Notes under the pieces: model-generated
Database searches by the model: none
What the model saw: only the letters and a program-made list of their open reading frames with translations
Told to the model about the DNA's origin: nothing
IMG/VR virus record: IMGVR_UViG_3300028802_000040
Span: 1-39,915 of that record
DNA from: a virus
Strand: one strand, 5' to 3'
Length of the DNA stretch: 39,915 bases
Shown: positions 24,895-31,727 of the stretch, in pieces
Position numbering within the stretch: the first letter of the stretch is position 1
Layout: each line of letters opens with the position of its first letter
Position numbers and translations under genes: made by a program

Positions 24895-25202
24895 ATCGCG
24901 TTCTCCTTGATAACTACTATCGTCTTCTCCGCCGGCAGCAGCGCGAGAATCTCCGTCATTGTCGGGCGTGGCGCATCGCCAAGTAACTCCGCCAAGAGCG
25001 CGTCGGGATTGGCGAACTCGTGTGTCCATACCGGGCGACCGAGCGCCTCTTCCGTCACGCGATGAAATTCGTCAAATGGCAGACAGAGCTCCACGGTGGT
25101 GAGTTGCAAGAGGGCCACATCACGCGCCGGTTTATGTTTCCACAGGCCACCATGATAGATGGCGATAGCCCTATCGGATCCAATAGATATTCGTTCCCGC
25201 AC
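24891..25202 (-). CDS. Hypothetical recombination-operon protein
   Basis: 103 aa from GTG 25202, chosen because CGGAGAC lies five bases upstream. An earlier in-frame GTG at 25256 would overlap the preceding gene and lacks a site. The protein has a small beta domain (RERISIGSDRAIAIYHGGLWKH) and a helical C-terminus (DALLAELLGDAPRPTMTEILALLP). No family was recognised. It is overlapped by the next gene by four bases. Confidence 0.5.
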   Translation of the reverse strand: MRERISIGSDRAIAIYHGGLWKHKPARDVALLQLTTVELCLPFDEFHRVTEEALGRPVWTHEFANPDALLAELLGDAPRPTMTEILALLPAEKTIVVIKENAI

Positions 25203-25216
25203 AATGTCTCCGTTAG

Positions 25217-25690
25217 TTACTTTACAAAGTAACGCCACAGTAAGGTACTGACCCACGCGCAGCCGACCACGATAGTGAGCCCCACGACAACCGCCGCCAG
25301 ACAGCCCAGCGCATCAGGCAGGCGCGAGTGCGGGCGTGGCACGGGGGGCGAGAGATGCTGGTCATGCAACGTCTCGCCCAGGATACGCCAAAACAGCGCC
25401 AGTGAGCGGTTGGGCACCTCGTCGATGTTGACGCAGTGCACGGAAAAACAGTGCACGTTGCGATGGGTGTACGGCGTCGTGCACTGTTGGTGATACCGCT
25501 CGGCCTGACGAACATGCCAGCGCTCCTCCACGGTCCCCTCGTAGGCTTCTTCGCAGATCACGATGTTGCCCGGCGCGTGCTCCTGGTAGAGGGCAATCGC
25601 TTCCGTATATTGCTGACGCTGTGAGATGGGGGCCACGATGAGCAGTGTGCCTCCTACGGAAAGAGGAAGGTGAATGATCTTACGATCCAC
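25217..25690 (-). CDS. Hypothetical protein with C-terminal membrane segment
   Basis: 157 aa, starting at a GTG that overlaps the RecT-like stop by 11 bases, with AGGAG seven bases upstream. The N-terminal 120 residues are soluble and contain five Cys residues and many His; the C-terminus (LGCLAAVVVGLTIVVGCAWVSTLLWRYF) is a clear single transmembrane helix, ending with a short basic tail. It is thus likely a tail-anchored membrane protein with a cytosolic domain. The function is unknown; a membrane protein is unexpected among recombination genes. Confidence 0.55.
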   Translation of the reverse strand: MDRKIIHLPLSVGGTLLIVAPISQRQQYTEAIALYQEHAPGNIVICEEAYEGTVEERWHVRQAERYHQQCTTPYTHRNVHCFSVHCVNIDEVPNRSLALFWRILGETLHDQHLSPPVPRPHSRLPDALGCLAAVVVGLTIVVGCAWVSTLLWRYFVK

Positions 25691-26750
25691 TTACCTGCTC
25701 CTCCCGTGGCCCGTTATCCACACACCACTGCGTGATATAGCCGCTCTCAAGCTGGTCCGTGATTTCGACCCGTTGCGCCAAGCCCAAATCTTTCCATGCC
25801 ATCTCAAAGTGCGCCCGGACAAACGCCTCGAATTCATCGCGCGTAATGCGTGCCTTCGCGATGATGGTGGCGTAGTCAAAGGGCACTGCCGTCACCATCC
25901 CATTCGTGATCGCCTCGCAGATACCGTCATAGTGGGCAAGGGCGATGTCCTTCGTGCTCGCGTAGTGGTACGGGCTCGTGGAAATGAGCCAGTCCTTGAA
26001 CCGCTCGGGCTCGACCTGGGCCACCTTGAGCAGCGCGAACAGACGACGACGCTGCGCCTCGGAGATGGTCGCCGATGGTGGGGGCTCGGGCGTGTGAGTG
26101 AACGTTGGCTTGCTCTCCTCTTGCGCCTTGCCAAGACGCAAGGGTTTGGGATCGCCACTCAGCTTCTCCATCAGCGTCGGCTTTGCAGGTAGCGCGACCG
26201 TAGCCGTGGGTGGTGTCGTAATCGCTTCGCCTGATTCACCATCGACCTCCACGTCTAACTCCTCGGGCGAATAGGGAGCCTGCCCACCAAAAACATCTGG
26301 CGCGTAAAAGCGCGCGCCATTGGTCAGCGCCCGCGCAAACAGCATGTTTTTGGGGTAATGCTTCCAGCTATGCACGTTGCGACCGGCCAGCAGGCCCGCC
26401 GTTTCCGCATCCTTCATCGTGAAGCTACTTACCCCAGCCGACTTGCCGTTCTCGAAGAACTCCAGGTCGCACTGAATTGCAGTCAACAGCTTCACCCGGT
26501 AGTCGTAGCGCTTGGATTTTTTGATCGCGGCGGCAATGATATTCGCGCTGTACGTCGGCTTACCGTTCTGGATGTACACGCCAGAGATCGCGGCGAGTGG
26601 ACCAATCCCGATCTCGGCACCGGCTAAAATTTTGACGATGGCCTGCGAGGCATCGCGCACGTCGGTGAAGTATCCGCTCTTCACCATGATTTCACCGACG
26701 CGGAATACGTCGAGGGTGAGAGGCGTGGGAATGAGCGCGGGTTCGTTCAT
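25680..26750 (-). CDS. RecT-like single-strand annealing protein
   Basis: 356 aa, ATG with TAAGGAGACCCACC upstream. Residues 20-80 (KSGYFTDVRDASQAIVKILAGAEIG, then SGVYIQNGKPTYSANIIAAAI) fit the signature of RecT-type phage recombinases, which anneal complementary single strands during recombination or replication. The motif W-KHYPKNMLFARALTNGARFYAPD is also typical. The linker after residue about 190 is Pro/Thr-rich, and the last 130 residues form a second helical domain not usually in RecT. Family-level identification is good. Partners are likely the neighbouring nuclease and small proteins. Confidence 0.65.
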   Translation of the reverse strand: MNEPALIPTPLTLDVFRVGEIMVKSGYFTDVRDASQAIVKILAGAEIGIGPLAAISGVYIQNGKPTYSANIIAAAIKKSKRYDYRVKLLTAIQCDLEFFENGKSAGVSSFTMKDAETAGLLAGRNVHSWKHYPKNMLFARALTNGARFYAPDVFGGQAPYSPEELDVEVDGESGEAITTPPTATVALPAKPTLMEKLSGDPKPLRLGKAQEESKPTFTHTPEPPPSATISEAQRRRLFALLKVAQVEPERFKDWLISTSPYHYASTKDIALAHYDGICEAITNGMVTAVPFDYATIIAKARITRDEFEAFVRAHFEMAWKDLGLAQRVEITDQLESGYITQWCVDNGPREEQVSGS

Positions 26751-26761
26751 GGTGGGTCTCC

Positions 26762-27142
26762 TTAGAATTGTTGTGATGGTTCGTGGTCAGGGTGGCTCAG
26801 ATGATTCCGCATGAAGTCAAGAAAATCCTCCTTGGTGGCAATGTAATCCGCGCATCCTTTCGTGCAGATCGAAGGCTGCATCCTACACTGGACGTGATAG
26901 CTCGGCTTCTTCGTGAAATGGAAGTCATCGCCAACGGCGATGAACCATTCCCCGCTCTCACTCCTCTCGACAGCGGACACCATCCCGAGGCTCCGTGCCT
27001 CCTCGTCCAGTATCTCACTGATGAGCGCGGTCGTTTCACCCACCATCCTCTGCTCCGTCCCGCTCAACGCTTGCCCGCGTAGCAGCTTCGTCTCCGTTGC
27101 GTCCCGCTCAATCTTCCGCTTCATCCGTTCGTAAAAACTCAT
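26762..27142 (-). CDS. First gene of the recombination operon, hypothetical
   Basis: 126 aa from ATG 27142, preceded by CAAGGAGATAGAT; an upstream in-frame start lacks a site. A helical N-terminus (MSFYERMKRKIERDATETKLL) precedes a compact domain with two Cys (VQCRMQPSICTKGCADYIA: three Cys). No family was recognised. A good sigma-70-type promoter lies directly upstream (27163-27191), so it should have a short leader with the ribosome site. It leads the operon encoding the RecT-like protein. Confidence 0.55.
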   Translation of the reverse strand: MSFYERMKRKIERDATETKLLRGQALSGTEQRMVGETTALISEILDEEARSLGMVSAVERSESGEWFIAVGDDFHFTKKPSYHVQCRMQPSICTKGCADYIATKEDFLDFMRNHLSHPDHEPSQQF

Positions 27143-27162
27143 ATCTATCTCCTTGTTAGTTG

Positions 27163-27191
27163 TTTGTAGCAAATGCGTGATACGATGTCAA
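27163..27191 (-). promoter_or_regulatory. Promoter of the recombination operon
   Basis: On the - strand, TTGACA (27191-27186) is separated by 17 bp from TACAAA (27168-27163). The start point would be near 27156, giving a leader of about 14 bases with the AAGGAG site. The -35 box lies inside one arm of an inverted repeat. Confidence 0.6.
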
Positions 27192-27208
27192 CAGCATCAT
27201 GTTGACAT
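27185..27208. promoter_or_regulatory. Operator-like inverted repeat over both -35 boxes
   Basis: ATGTCAAC (27185-27192) and GTTGACAT (27201-27208) form a perfect 8-bp inverted repeat around an 8-base spacer. Each arm holds a perfect TTGACA box facing outwards, so a dimeric repressor bound here would block both divergent promoters at once. Confidence 0.6.
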
Positions 27209-27230
27209 AAGCGCGTGGATATTATACAGA
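27202..27230 (+). promoter_or_regulatory. Leaderless-type promoter of the zinc-ribbon gene at 27237
   Basis: TTGACA (27202-27207), a 17-bp spacer and TACAGA (27225-27230), followed by six bases and the ATG at 27237. A competing -10 (TATACA, 27223-27228) has a 15-bp spacer. Either predicts an mRNA without a real leader. Confidence 0.55.
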
Positions 27231-27236
27231 TCGGTC

Positions 27237-27401
27237 ATGGAAAAAATCTTTACCTTTCTCATCTATACGTGTCAGCGGTGTGGTACGGAGTGGCAGGCGC
27301 GTGTCGCCCATCCACTGCGCTGTCCCCGCTGTAGCTCGCCGCTGTGGCGGATGCCAAGAAAACCCCCTCACCAGAAAGGAGATCGTCATGCGCGCACTTG
27401 A
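27237..27401 (+). CDS. Zinc-ribbon microprotein 1
   Basis: 54 aa: MEKIFTFLIYTCQRCGTEW opens the protein, with C12-x2-C15 and C29-x2-C32 zinc ligands and the shared residues W19, R22, S34-P35 and W37, followed by a Pro/basic tail. One of four such proteins in the window. The family is common in phages and bacteria as unnamed small zinc ribbons; nucleic-acid or protein binding is likely but unproven. The start has no ribosome site and lies six bases after a -10 box. The 3' end overlaps the next gene by 14 bases, so it heads a + strand operon. Confidence 0.6.
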   Translation: MEKIFTFLIYTCQRCGTEWQARVAHPLRCPRCSSPLWRMPRKPPHQKGDRHART

Positions 27402-27654
27402 GCAGCAGGAGCAACAACTCATGCGCCAAGCGGCAACGGCGTATTTCAGGATCCCCCAGTTTCTACGCTACCAGGCGGACCGGGCCAATCATGTGGGGAA
27501 TCTGGATACGGCGTGGCCGCTCCCCCCACAGCCCGAGGTCGCGGAGTTCCTGCGTCTCTGTGAGTCGTGGGCGCGGGTACGCCGCCACATCGCCGCTCAG
27601 CGGACCCCGAATCTACGCCTGGCCAGAGTCAGGCGTCACAGGCAGTTACCGTAG
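27388..27654 (+). CDS. Hypothetical small basic protein
   Basis: 88 aa with ATG following AGAAAGGAGATCGTC. Helical N-terminus rich in Gln and Ala (MRALEQQEQQLMRQAATAYF), then a Pro-containing middle (WPLPPQPEVAEFLRLCESW), and a very basic end (RVRRHIAAQRTPNLRLARVRRHR) that may bind nucleic acid. No family recognised. It overlaps the zinc-ribbon gene. Confidence 0.5.
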   Translation: MRALEQQEQQLMRQAATAYFRIPQFLRYQADRANHVGNLDTAWPLPPQPEVAEFLRLCESWARVRRHIAAQRTPNLRLARVRRHRQLP

Positions 27655-27663
27655 GAGTATACG

Positions 27664-27840
27664 ATGTTATCGTTGTTACTGACCCTCATTATTCTGGCCG
27701 TGATTTTGTATCTGATAGACTTAATCCCCATGGACCCGACCGTGCGCAGGGTCATTCAGGTCTTGGCGATCCTTTTCATGGTTCTCTATGTGATTCAGAC
27801 GTTGTTTGGGGTACTGCCGCTGCCAATGAGGTTGCGCTAG
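27664..27840 (+). CDS. Two-TM membrane protein (Thivi_2564-like; holin candidate)
   Basis: 58 aa with TAGGAGTATACG upstream. Two hydrophobic helices (MLSLLLTLIILAVILYLIDL and VIQVLAILFMVLYVIQTLF) flank a short loop, IPMDPTVRR. This IPMD loop between two helices matches a small membrane-protein group I know as Thivi_2564, common in phages. Size and topology also fit a class II holin, but no endolysin is beside it, so a lysis role is not established. Too short for many gene finders. Confidence 0.6.
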   Translation: MLSLLLTLIILAVILYLIDLIPMDPTVRRVIQVLAILFMVLYVIQTLFGVLPLPMRLR

Positions 27841-27843
27841 CCC

Positions 27844-28053
27844 ATGAAAGCGCCCCGCTATAATCGCCTCCCCACCTGTCTACACGGCCACCTACTCGTG
27901 GCCGACAATCTCATCAAGCACGGAGACAGTCTGGTCTGTCGAACCTGCAACGTGACTGCAACCCGCAAAAGGAACTCGCGTCTGATTTTTCCGCCCCGCA
28001 AAACAAGGCAGTCGAACCATGAACGAATCATATTTTTACCGCGCCCTTCGTGA
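27844..28053 (+). CDS. Small zinc-finger protein
   Basis: 69 aa starting three bases after the previous stop. Residues 12-34 hold a CLHGHLLVADN...CRTC pattern, resembling the zinc-binding finger often linked to HNH-type or phage DNA-binding proteins (CxxGHxxxxxN...CRxC). A basic tail follows (TATRKRNSRLIFPPRKTRQ). There is no clear ribosome site; translational coupling to the membrane-protein gene is likely. The 3' end overlaps the end of the antisense TnpB-like gene by 26 bases, so its original C-terminus may have been changed by that insertion. Confidence 0.55.
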   Translation: MKAPRYNRLPTCLHGHLLVADNLIKHGDSLVCRTCNVTATRKRNSRLIFPPRKTRQSNHERIIFLPRPS

Positions 28054-29086
28054 GATACCGGCGTATCCCTGCGCGTGCCCATCGAGCGAGGTTCCAACTT
28101 GCCACGGTGTCGCTATGCCCATCGAAGCCACAGCTTACACAGTGAAAGACTTCCCCTCGCCTGTTCATCTTCTCGCAATGTCCACACGTCGGGCAGGTCA
28201 TGCTCGAATATGCGGGCCACTGCTCCCAGACGAAAACCACTCCGTATTCCTCAGCGATCTGCCGGACACGCGCACCAAAGTGCTGACGTGGCCAACCACC
28301 GATACTGCCCGATGGCTTGAGGTTGGACAGCGGCTTACAGGCTTCAATGACCAGAACTTTTCCGGTCTTGGCGGCAAGCGTTACCGCCTTACGAGCTTCG
28401 CGGTCGAGCAGTTGCTTGACCGCTGTTTTATCCGATCTTTTCTGATGTCTTTGTTTCTGTCGCGCCCGGTTGCGCTCGCGCGCCGCGTTCATAACAGGGC
28501 GCAGGCTCTTGCTCTTGTATCCATCCGAGCGGGCTACGCCGATATTCACCCCGACATCACAGGCAAGAACATCAGCAGACAGAACCGGCTTCACCTGGGG
28601 GAACTCAACGAACACCCGCGCAACCAGACCGCCTTTCTTCCCTTGCCGGACTTCGCAGGTAGGCCGGAGTGTGGCCCCTCGCCTGAGAGCGTTCTTGAGT
28701 GCGCGGTGCGTTTGCGTCGGCATGGCCTTACACGTCGGCGGCTTAATCCAGTAGGTATACGTCGTGCCCTTCGCGGGCTGAATCGTGGCATCACAGAGCA
28801 ACGGAAAGTCAGTCGGGCAGTGAAAGGGATCACCCGTTGCTTTCTCGGCTGCGAAGCCCGCGTTGATAATGCCACGGGCGCGTTGCTGCGCTTGGTTCGC
28901 AATCCAGCCGAGGCTTGCCGTACTTTCCGCCGTGCGCTTGGCTACCGGGCCTTGGTCGAAGTATTTCTGGCAGTAGTCCAGCGTGTAAAAACGATACCAG
29001 TGTGCGGCGTAGCGAGCCTGTTCCGCTTTGCCTGGGTTGGCTTCGATCTTCAGCGTATAGGAGCGAATAATACGGGGAGGTTTCAT
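28028..29086 (-). CDS. TnpB-like RuvC nuclease, copy 2 (coupled to zinc ribbon)
   Basis: 352 aa from ATG 29086. This start overlaps the stop of a 40-aa zinc-ribbon gene (ATGA), which fixes it; earlier in-frame codons lack support. The RuvC triad is complete: D177 (LACDVGVN), E248 (VLVIEACKP) and D326 (GHSDTVAS). The zinc finger is C298-x2-C301 and C316-x2-C319. Like copy 1 it has ARSDGYKS after the first motif, but otherwise the two differ greatly, so they arrived separately or split long ago. It is a - strand island in a + strand operon and has no TnpA. RNA-guided DNA cleavage is expected for the family; target and guide are unknown. Confidence 0.85.
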   Translation of the reverse strand: MKPPRIIRSYTLKIEANPGKAEQARYAAHWYRFYTLDYCQKYFDQGPVAKRTAESTASLGWIANQAQQRARGIINAGFAAEKATGDPFHCPTDFPLLCDATIQPAKGTTYTYWIKPPTCKAMPTQTHRALKNALRRGATLRPTCEVRQGKKGGLVARVFVEFPQVKPVLSADVLACDVGVNIGVARSDGYKSKSLRPVMNAARERNRARQKQRHQKRSDKTAVKQLLDREARKAVTLAAKTGKVLVIEACKPLSNLKPSGSIGGWPRQHFGARVRQIAEEYGVVFVWEQWPAYSSMTCPTCGHCEKMNRRGEVFHCVSCGFDGHSDTVASWNLARWARAGIRRYLTKGAVKI

Positions 29087-29205
29087 TTCTTGGGGGTATT
29101 CCACAAAGGGGAATGACATTTCGCGCACGACATAACTTCAGACTTGCGTGGAATCCACTGATGCCCACACCGCAGGCACGTAACAGAAGCAACCTTTATT
29201 TTCAT
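29083..29205 (-). CDS. Zinc-ribbon microprotein 2, upstream partner of TnpB copy 2
   Basis: 40 aa: MKIKVASVTCLRCGHQWIPR and then a C-terminal half with C27-x2-C30 and W35; ligands C10, C13, C27, C30. It is one of four paralogous zinc ribbons here and, at 40 residues, near the smallest a finger can be. Its TGA stop overlaps the TnpB start as ATGA, so both proteins are made from one mRNA by coupled translation. It has no ribosome site; the ATG lies seven bases after a TATGAT box. It may regulate or assist the nuclease; this is inferred from the coupling only. Confidence 0.65.
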   Translation of the reverse strand: MKIKVASVTCLRCGHQWIPRKSEVMSCAKCHSPLWNTPKK

Positions 29206-29212
29206 AATGGAG

Positions 29213-29241
29213 ATCATAATGACGATAAAACAGAAAGACAA
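29213..29241 (-). promoter_or_regulatory. Leaderless-type promoter of zinc ribbon 2 and TnpB copy 2
   Basis: On the - strand TTGTCT (29241-29236), 17 bp, TATGAT (29218-29213, five of six consensus bases), then seven bases to the ATG at 29205. The start point should fall on or next to the ATG. Confidence 0.6.
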
Positions 29242-29293
29242 GACCCCACCAGAAAAAAGTCAGACGCTCTCGGCCACAATGCCGGAGAACGAT

Positions 29294-29359
29294 CCGTCAA
29301 GACTGCGCTTTGACGGACCTATGCAAACCGGGCGCGCCCTCACGCGCCAATCCGGTTTG
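29294..29359. ncRNA. Two strong hairpins between divergent promoters
   Basis: CCGTCAA/TTGACGG (29294-29300 and 29310-29316) is followed eight bases later by a 13-bp hairpin: CAAACCG plus GGCGCG (29324-29336) pairs with CGCGCC and CGGTTTG (29343-29348 and 29353-29359), with one four-base bulge and a six-base loop. There is no T-tract, so it is not a terminator. It may be a structured RNA, a protein-binding site, or left-end palindromes of the TnpB element. Confidence 0.4.
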
Positions 29360-29421
29360 ATGGTACGCGAGGTTTCAATCCCGCAAAGTCCTGGCGTGGA
29401 CCAAAGACCAGGGGGAGGTCG

Positions 29422-29433
29422 TATAATGCCCAT
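29422..29433 (+). promoter_or_regulatory. Consensus -10 box and leaderless start of the HTH gene
   Basis: A perfect TATAAT (29422-29427) is followed by six bases and then GTG at 29434. The -35 is poor (TGGACC, 19 bp upstream). No ribosome site is present before the GTG. Confidence 0.5.
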
Positions 29434-29817
29434 GTGCGCGCGCTTCCCGGTTTTGTGCTCCCCGAGCAGTTGTCTTCCGATCCGGTCCCAACCGGGGCAG
29501 AGCGACTCTCGCGTGCCGTCCTAGAGGAAGCGTTGACCACGTACACGCGAGGGGGGGGCGCTCCGGCCCGCGACGGACCGCGTACCGCGCTGGAGCAGGC
29601 ACATACCGACGCGGGCGCGTGGTTTGCCAGCGACGATGCGAGTTGGCCATTCTCCTTTGTGAGTATCTGCGAGACGCTGCATCTCAATGCCGGGCGGATT
29701 CGCGCCGCGCTCGGCAGTCCAGAGGCGGCGCACTCCGCGCTGTTGGCACGGAGAATAACTCATCCTCATCCACCGCCTATTGAACCCAACAGGCGCGTGC
29801 ATCGCAAGAAGAAGTAA
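29434..29817 (+). CDS. HTH-type small phage regulator
   Basis: 127 aa from GTG 29434. The C-terminal half contains a pattern widely seen in phage and bacterial small proteins: A-AWF-SDDASWPFSFVSICETLHLN, then AGRIRAAL, in which the segment SICETLHLNAGRIRAAL looks like a helix-turn-helix. The N-terminal part (ERLSRAVLEEAL) is helical. Function is unknown, but DNA binding and early regulation are plausible. An ATG at 29432 in another frame gives only a short ORF. The gene lies directly upstream of the replication genes. Confidence 0.55.
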   Translation: MRALPGFVLPEQLSSDPVPTGAERLSRAVLEEALTTYTRGGGAPARDGPRTALEQAHTDAGAWFASDDASWPFSFVSICETLHLNAGRIRAALGSPEAAHSALLARRITHPHPPPIEPNRRVHRKKK

Positions 29818-29847
29818 TGATCGGCTCTTTGGGATAAGAAGAGACGG

Positions 29848-29885
29848 CCCCCGAATCCACGATCATGACATCGTGGAGAGGGGGG
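29848..29885. promoter_or_regulatory. Long hairpin upstream of the primase gene
   Basis: CCCCC-GAAT-CCACGAT (29848-29863) faces ATCGTGG-AGAG-GGGGG (29870-29885) across a six-base loop, giving 12 pairs and a symmetric internal loop. It sits 76 bases upstream of the primase start. It lacks a T-tract; a regulatory RNA, attenuator or protein-binding site are options. Confidence 0.4.
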
Positions 29886-29961
29886 AAACGCCATGAAGCA
29901 AGTCGGGAAAACAACGTTGTAACACACTCGGTCAACAAATCCCACGGATGGAGGTCGAAAA

Positions 29962-30555
29962 ATGAACCTGCTTGATCTCATCAGAGAGGACGTATCACTA
30001 CGCAAAGTCTCAGAGCATGACGGGGGTGAGTGGGCGGGTCCGTGCCCACTGTGTCAGGGCACGGATCGCTTTCGCGTCTGGCCCAACTCCCCGCGGGCGG
30101 TGAAGTTTTGGTGCCGGCAGTGCTCGCTTTCCGGCGATGCGATCCAGTACCTCCGCGAAGTCAGACATCTCCCCTTCCGTGCAGCAGCCGAGCGGGTTGG
30201 GAAGGTCATCTCCCTCACCGACCGCATACAGAAAGACCGGGAACGCCAGGTCAAAACGCGCCTGATCGCCGAGTATTGGCAGTGGGGGCATACCCAACTA
30301 CGGATATGGACAGAAAAATTCCGCGCACTCAACGCCGAGCTGGAGATCGCCACGATCGGCTACCGTGCCACAATGCGTCGCCCCGACCTCTACAGCGAGG
30401 CGGAGACGGAGTATTGGGAGCAACGCCTCGCGGACCTGTACGAAGCCCTGCCCGCGGTGGAACACACCTGCGACATCCTGACCTACGACTGCTACGCCAA
30501 GGAGAGATTCATGCATTTTACAACCGAACGAGGAGGACGTGATGGAAGACGATAG
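29962..30555 (+). CDS. CHC2-type primase zinc-finger protein
   Basis: 197 aa with GGAGGTCGAAA upstream. The N-terminus matches the DnaG-type primase zinc-binding domain: C28-x2-C31, C51-x2-C54, with GPCPLCQGTDRFRVWPN and FWCRQCSLSGDAIQYLRE. The rest is helical without a TOPRIM domain, so this protein alone should not synthesise primers. It may be a regulatory or helicase-loading subunit, with the polymerase domain elsewhere or lost. It overlaps the RepA-like gene by 14 bases. Confidence 0.7.
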   Translation: MNLLDLIREDVSLRKVSEHDGGEWAGPCPLCQGTDRFRVWPNSPRAVKFWCRQCSLSGDAIQYLREVRHLPFRAAAERVGKVISLTDRIQKDRERQVKTRLIAEYWQWGHTQLRIWTEKFRALNAELEIATIGYRATMRRPDLYSEAETEYWEQRLADLYEALPAVEHTCDILTYDCYAKERFMHFTTERGGRDGRR

Positions 30556-31702
30556 ATTCGATATTCACCAAGCGATCACCGAGATGCCGGAGTACCGTAA
30601 CGGGGTGGATGCGCTGGAGAACGAGGCGATGCTCGCCCAGGAACGTGAGCCGCTGGTGAAAACAGACTCGCTTCCCGCGCGTGGCGAGTTCTTCACCGTC
30701 GTGCGCTGTGCGGCGAACATTGAACCGGAAATTGTAGACTATCTCTGGTATCCGTATTTTCCACTCGGCAAGGTCGGGCTGCTTGGTGGCGATAGTGGAG
30801 TCGGGAAAAGCTATTTGACCGCCGCCATTGCCACCGCCCATTCCCTGGGCTCGTGGCCGTTCTTTACCAATGACCACGAGCCCTCACGCACGCCAGGGCA
30901 TACGCTGATTTTGTCGGCGGAAGATGGCGTCGCGGATACCTACATTCCCCGGCTGATAAACCTTGGCGCTGACCTCAGCTATATCCATTTCGTTGAAGGG
31001 AAACGTGACTGGGAAGGCACGCTTCACCGGGTGTTGCTCAATGACAAGCTCTTACTCATTCGCATGATTCGGGAACTCAACGCCAAGTTGGTGATGTTCG
31101 ATCCGCTGCAAAGTTTCCTCCCTCCCAGAACGAAAATGAACGACATGGAATCGGTCAGACCCGTGCTCGATGCCGTGATCGAAGCAGCCTCAGTGACCGG
31201 GTGCTACATCAAACTCGTGGGGCACTTGAGTAAGGCCAAGCAGGAAACGGCAGGCTATAAGTTCCTGGGCTCCGTCGATTGGTTCAACGCCTGTCGCTCC
31301 GCTATGTTGGCCGTCCCCAATCCCGAGAACCGAGAGACCGAGCGCTTCTTCTACCACGTCAAACATTCGCTGGGACCCAAAGCCCCAGGCCGAAGCTACT
31401 CCATCACGCACGCCAACACGCCAATCTTCTTGTGGGGACCCAGTACCGAAGTCTCGGTAGAAGATGCTCTGAATGGTGGCAGCAAGCACGACACCACAAA
31501 AGAGGACGATGCCGTCACTTTCCTGACAGCCGAACTTGCCGATGGTCCACGTATGGGGAAGGAGCTTGAAGCCGCCGCGAAAGAACAGTTGTATATCTCA
31601 CGGAGAACCCTGTGGAGAGCGAAAAAACTCCTGAAAATTCAGGCACATCAAGGGAAAGGCGAGTTCGCCGGTCAATGGTTTTGGGCACTGCCGGAGCCAT
31701 AA
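30542..31702 (+). CDS. repA: RepA-like AAA/RecA-fold replication ATPase
   Basis: 386 aa from ATG 30542, with GAGGAGG just upstream. Walker A is GDSGVGKS (83-90); SAEDG (125-129) and Walker B LVMFDPLQ (D187) follow, with a glycine-rich-free sensor region LVGHLSK. This is the hexameric RepA/AAA_25 helicase type of plasmids and phages. The C-terminal 70 residues form a winged-helix-like part (ADGPRMGKELEAAAKEQLYISRRTLWRAKKLL). It is directly followed by an iteron region, so it is the likely initiator or helicase for replication there. Confidence 0.75.
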   Translation: MEDDRFDIHQAITEMPEYRNGVDALENEAMLAQEREPLVKTDSLPARGEFFTVVRCAANIEPEIVDYLWYPYFPLGKVGLLGGDSGVGKSYLTAAIATAHSLGSWPFFTNDHEPSRTPGHTLILSAEDGVADTYIPRLINLGADLSYIHFVEGKRDWEGTLHRVLLNDKLLLIRMIRELNAKLVMFDPLQSFLPPRTKMNDMESVRPVLDAVIEAASVTGCYIKLVGHLSKAKQETAGYKFLGSVDWFNACRSAMLAVPNPENRETERFFYHVKHSLGPKAPGRSYSITHANTPIFLWGPSTEVSVEDALNGGSKHDTTKEDDAVTFLTAELADGPRMGKELEAAAKEQLYISRRTLWRAKKLLKIQAHQGKGEFAGQWFWALPEP

Positions 31703-31727
31703 AATGACGGCCCATGCACCACACCCC

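Noticed and set aside
27922-28025. tRNA-like T-arm sequences (GGTTCGAC)
   Set aside because: No matching acceptor, D or anticodon stems could be formed.
29372-29383. CRISPR-repeat-like GTTTCAATCCC
   Set aside because: It occurs once only, without spacers or a second repeat, so no CRISPR array can be claimed.
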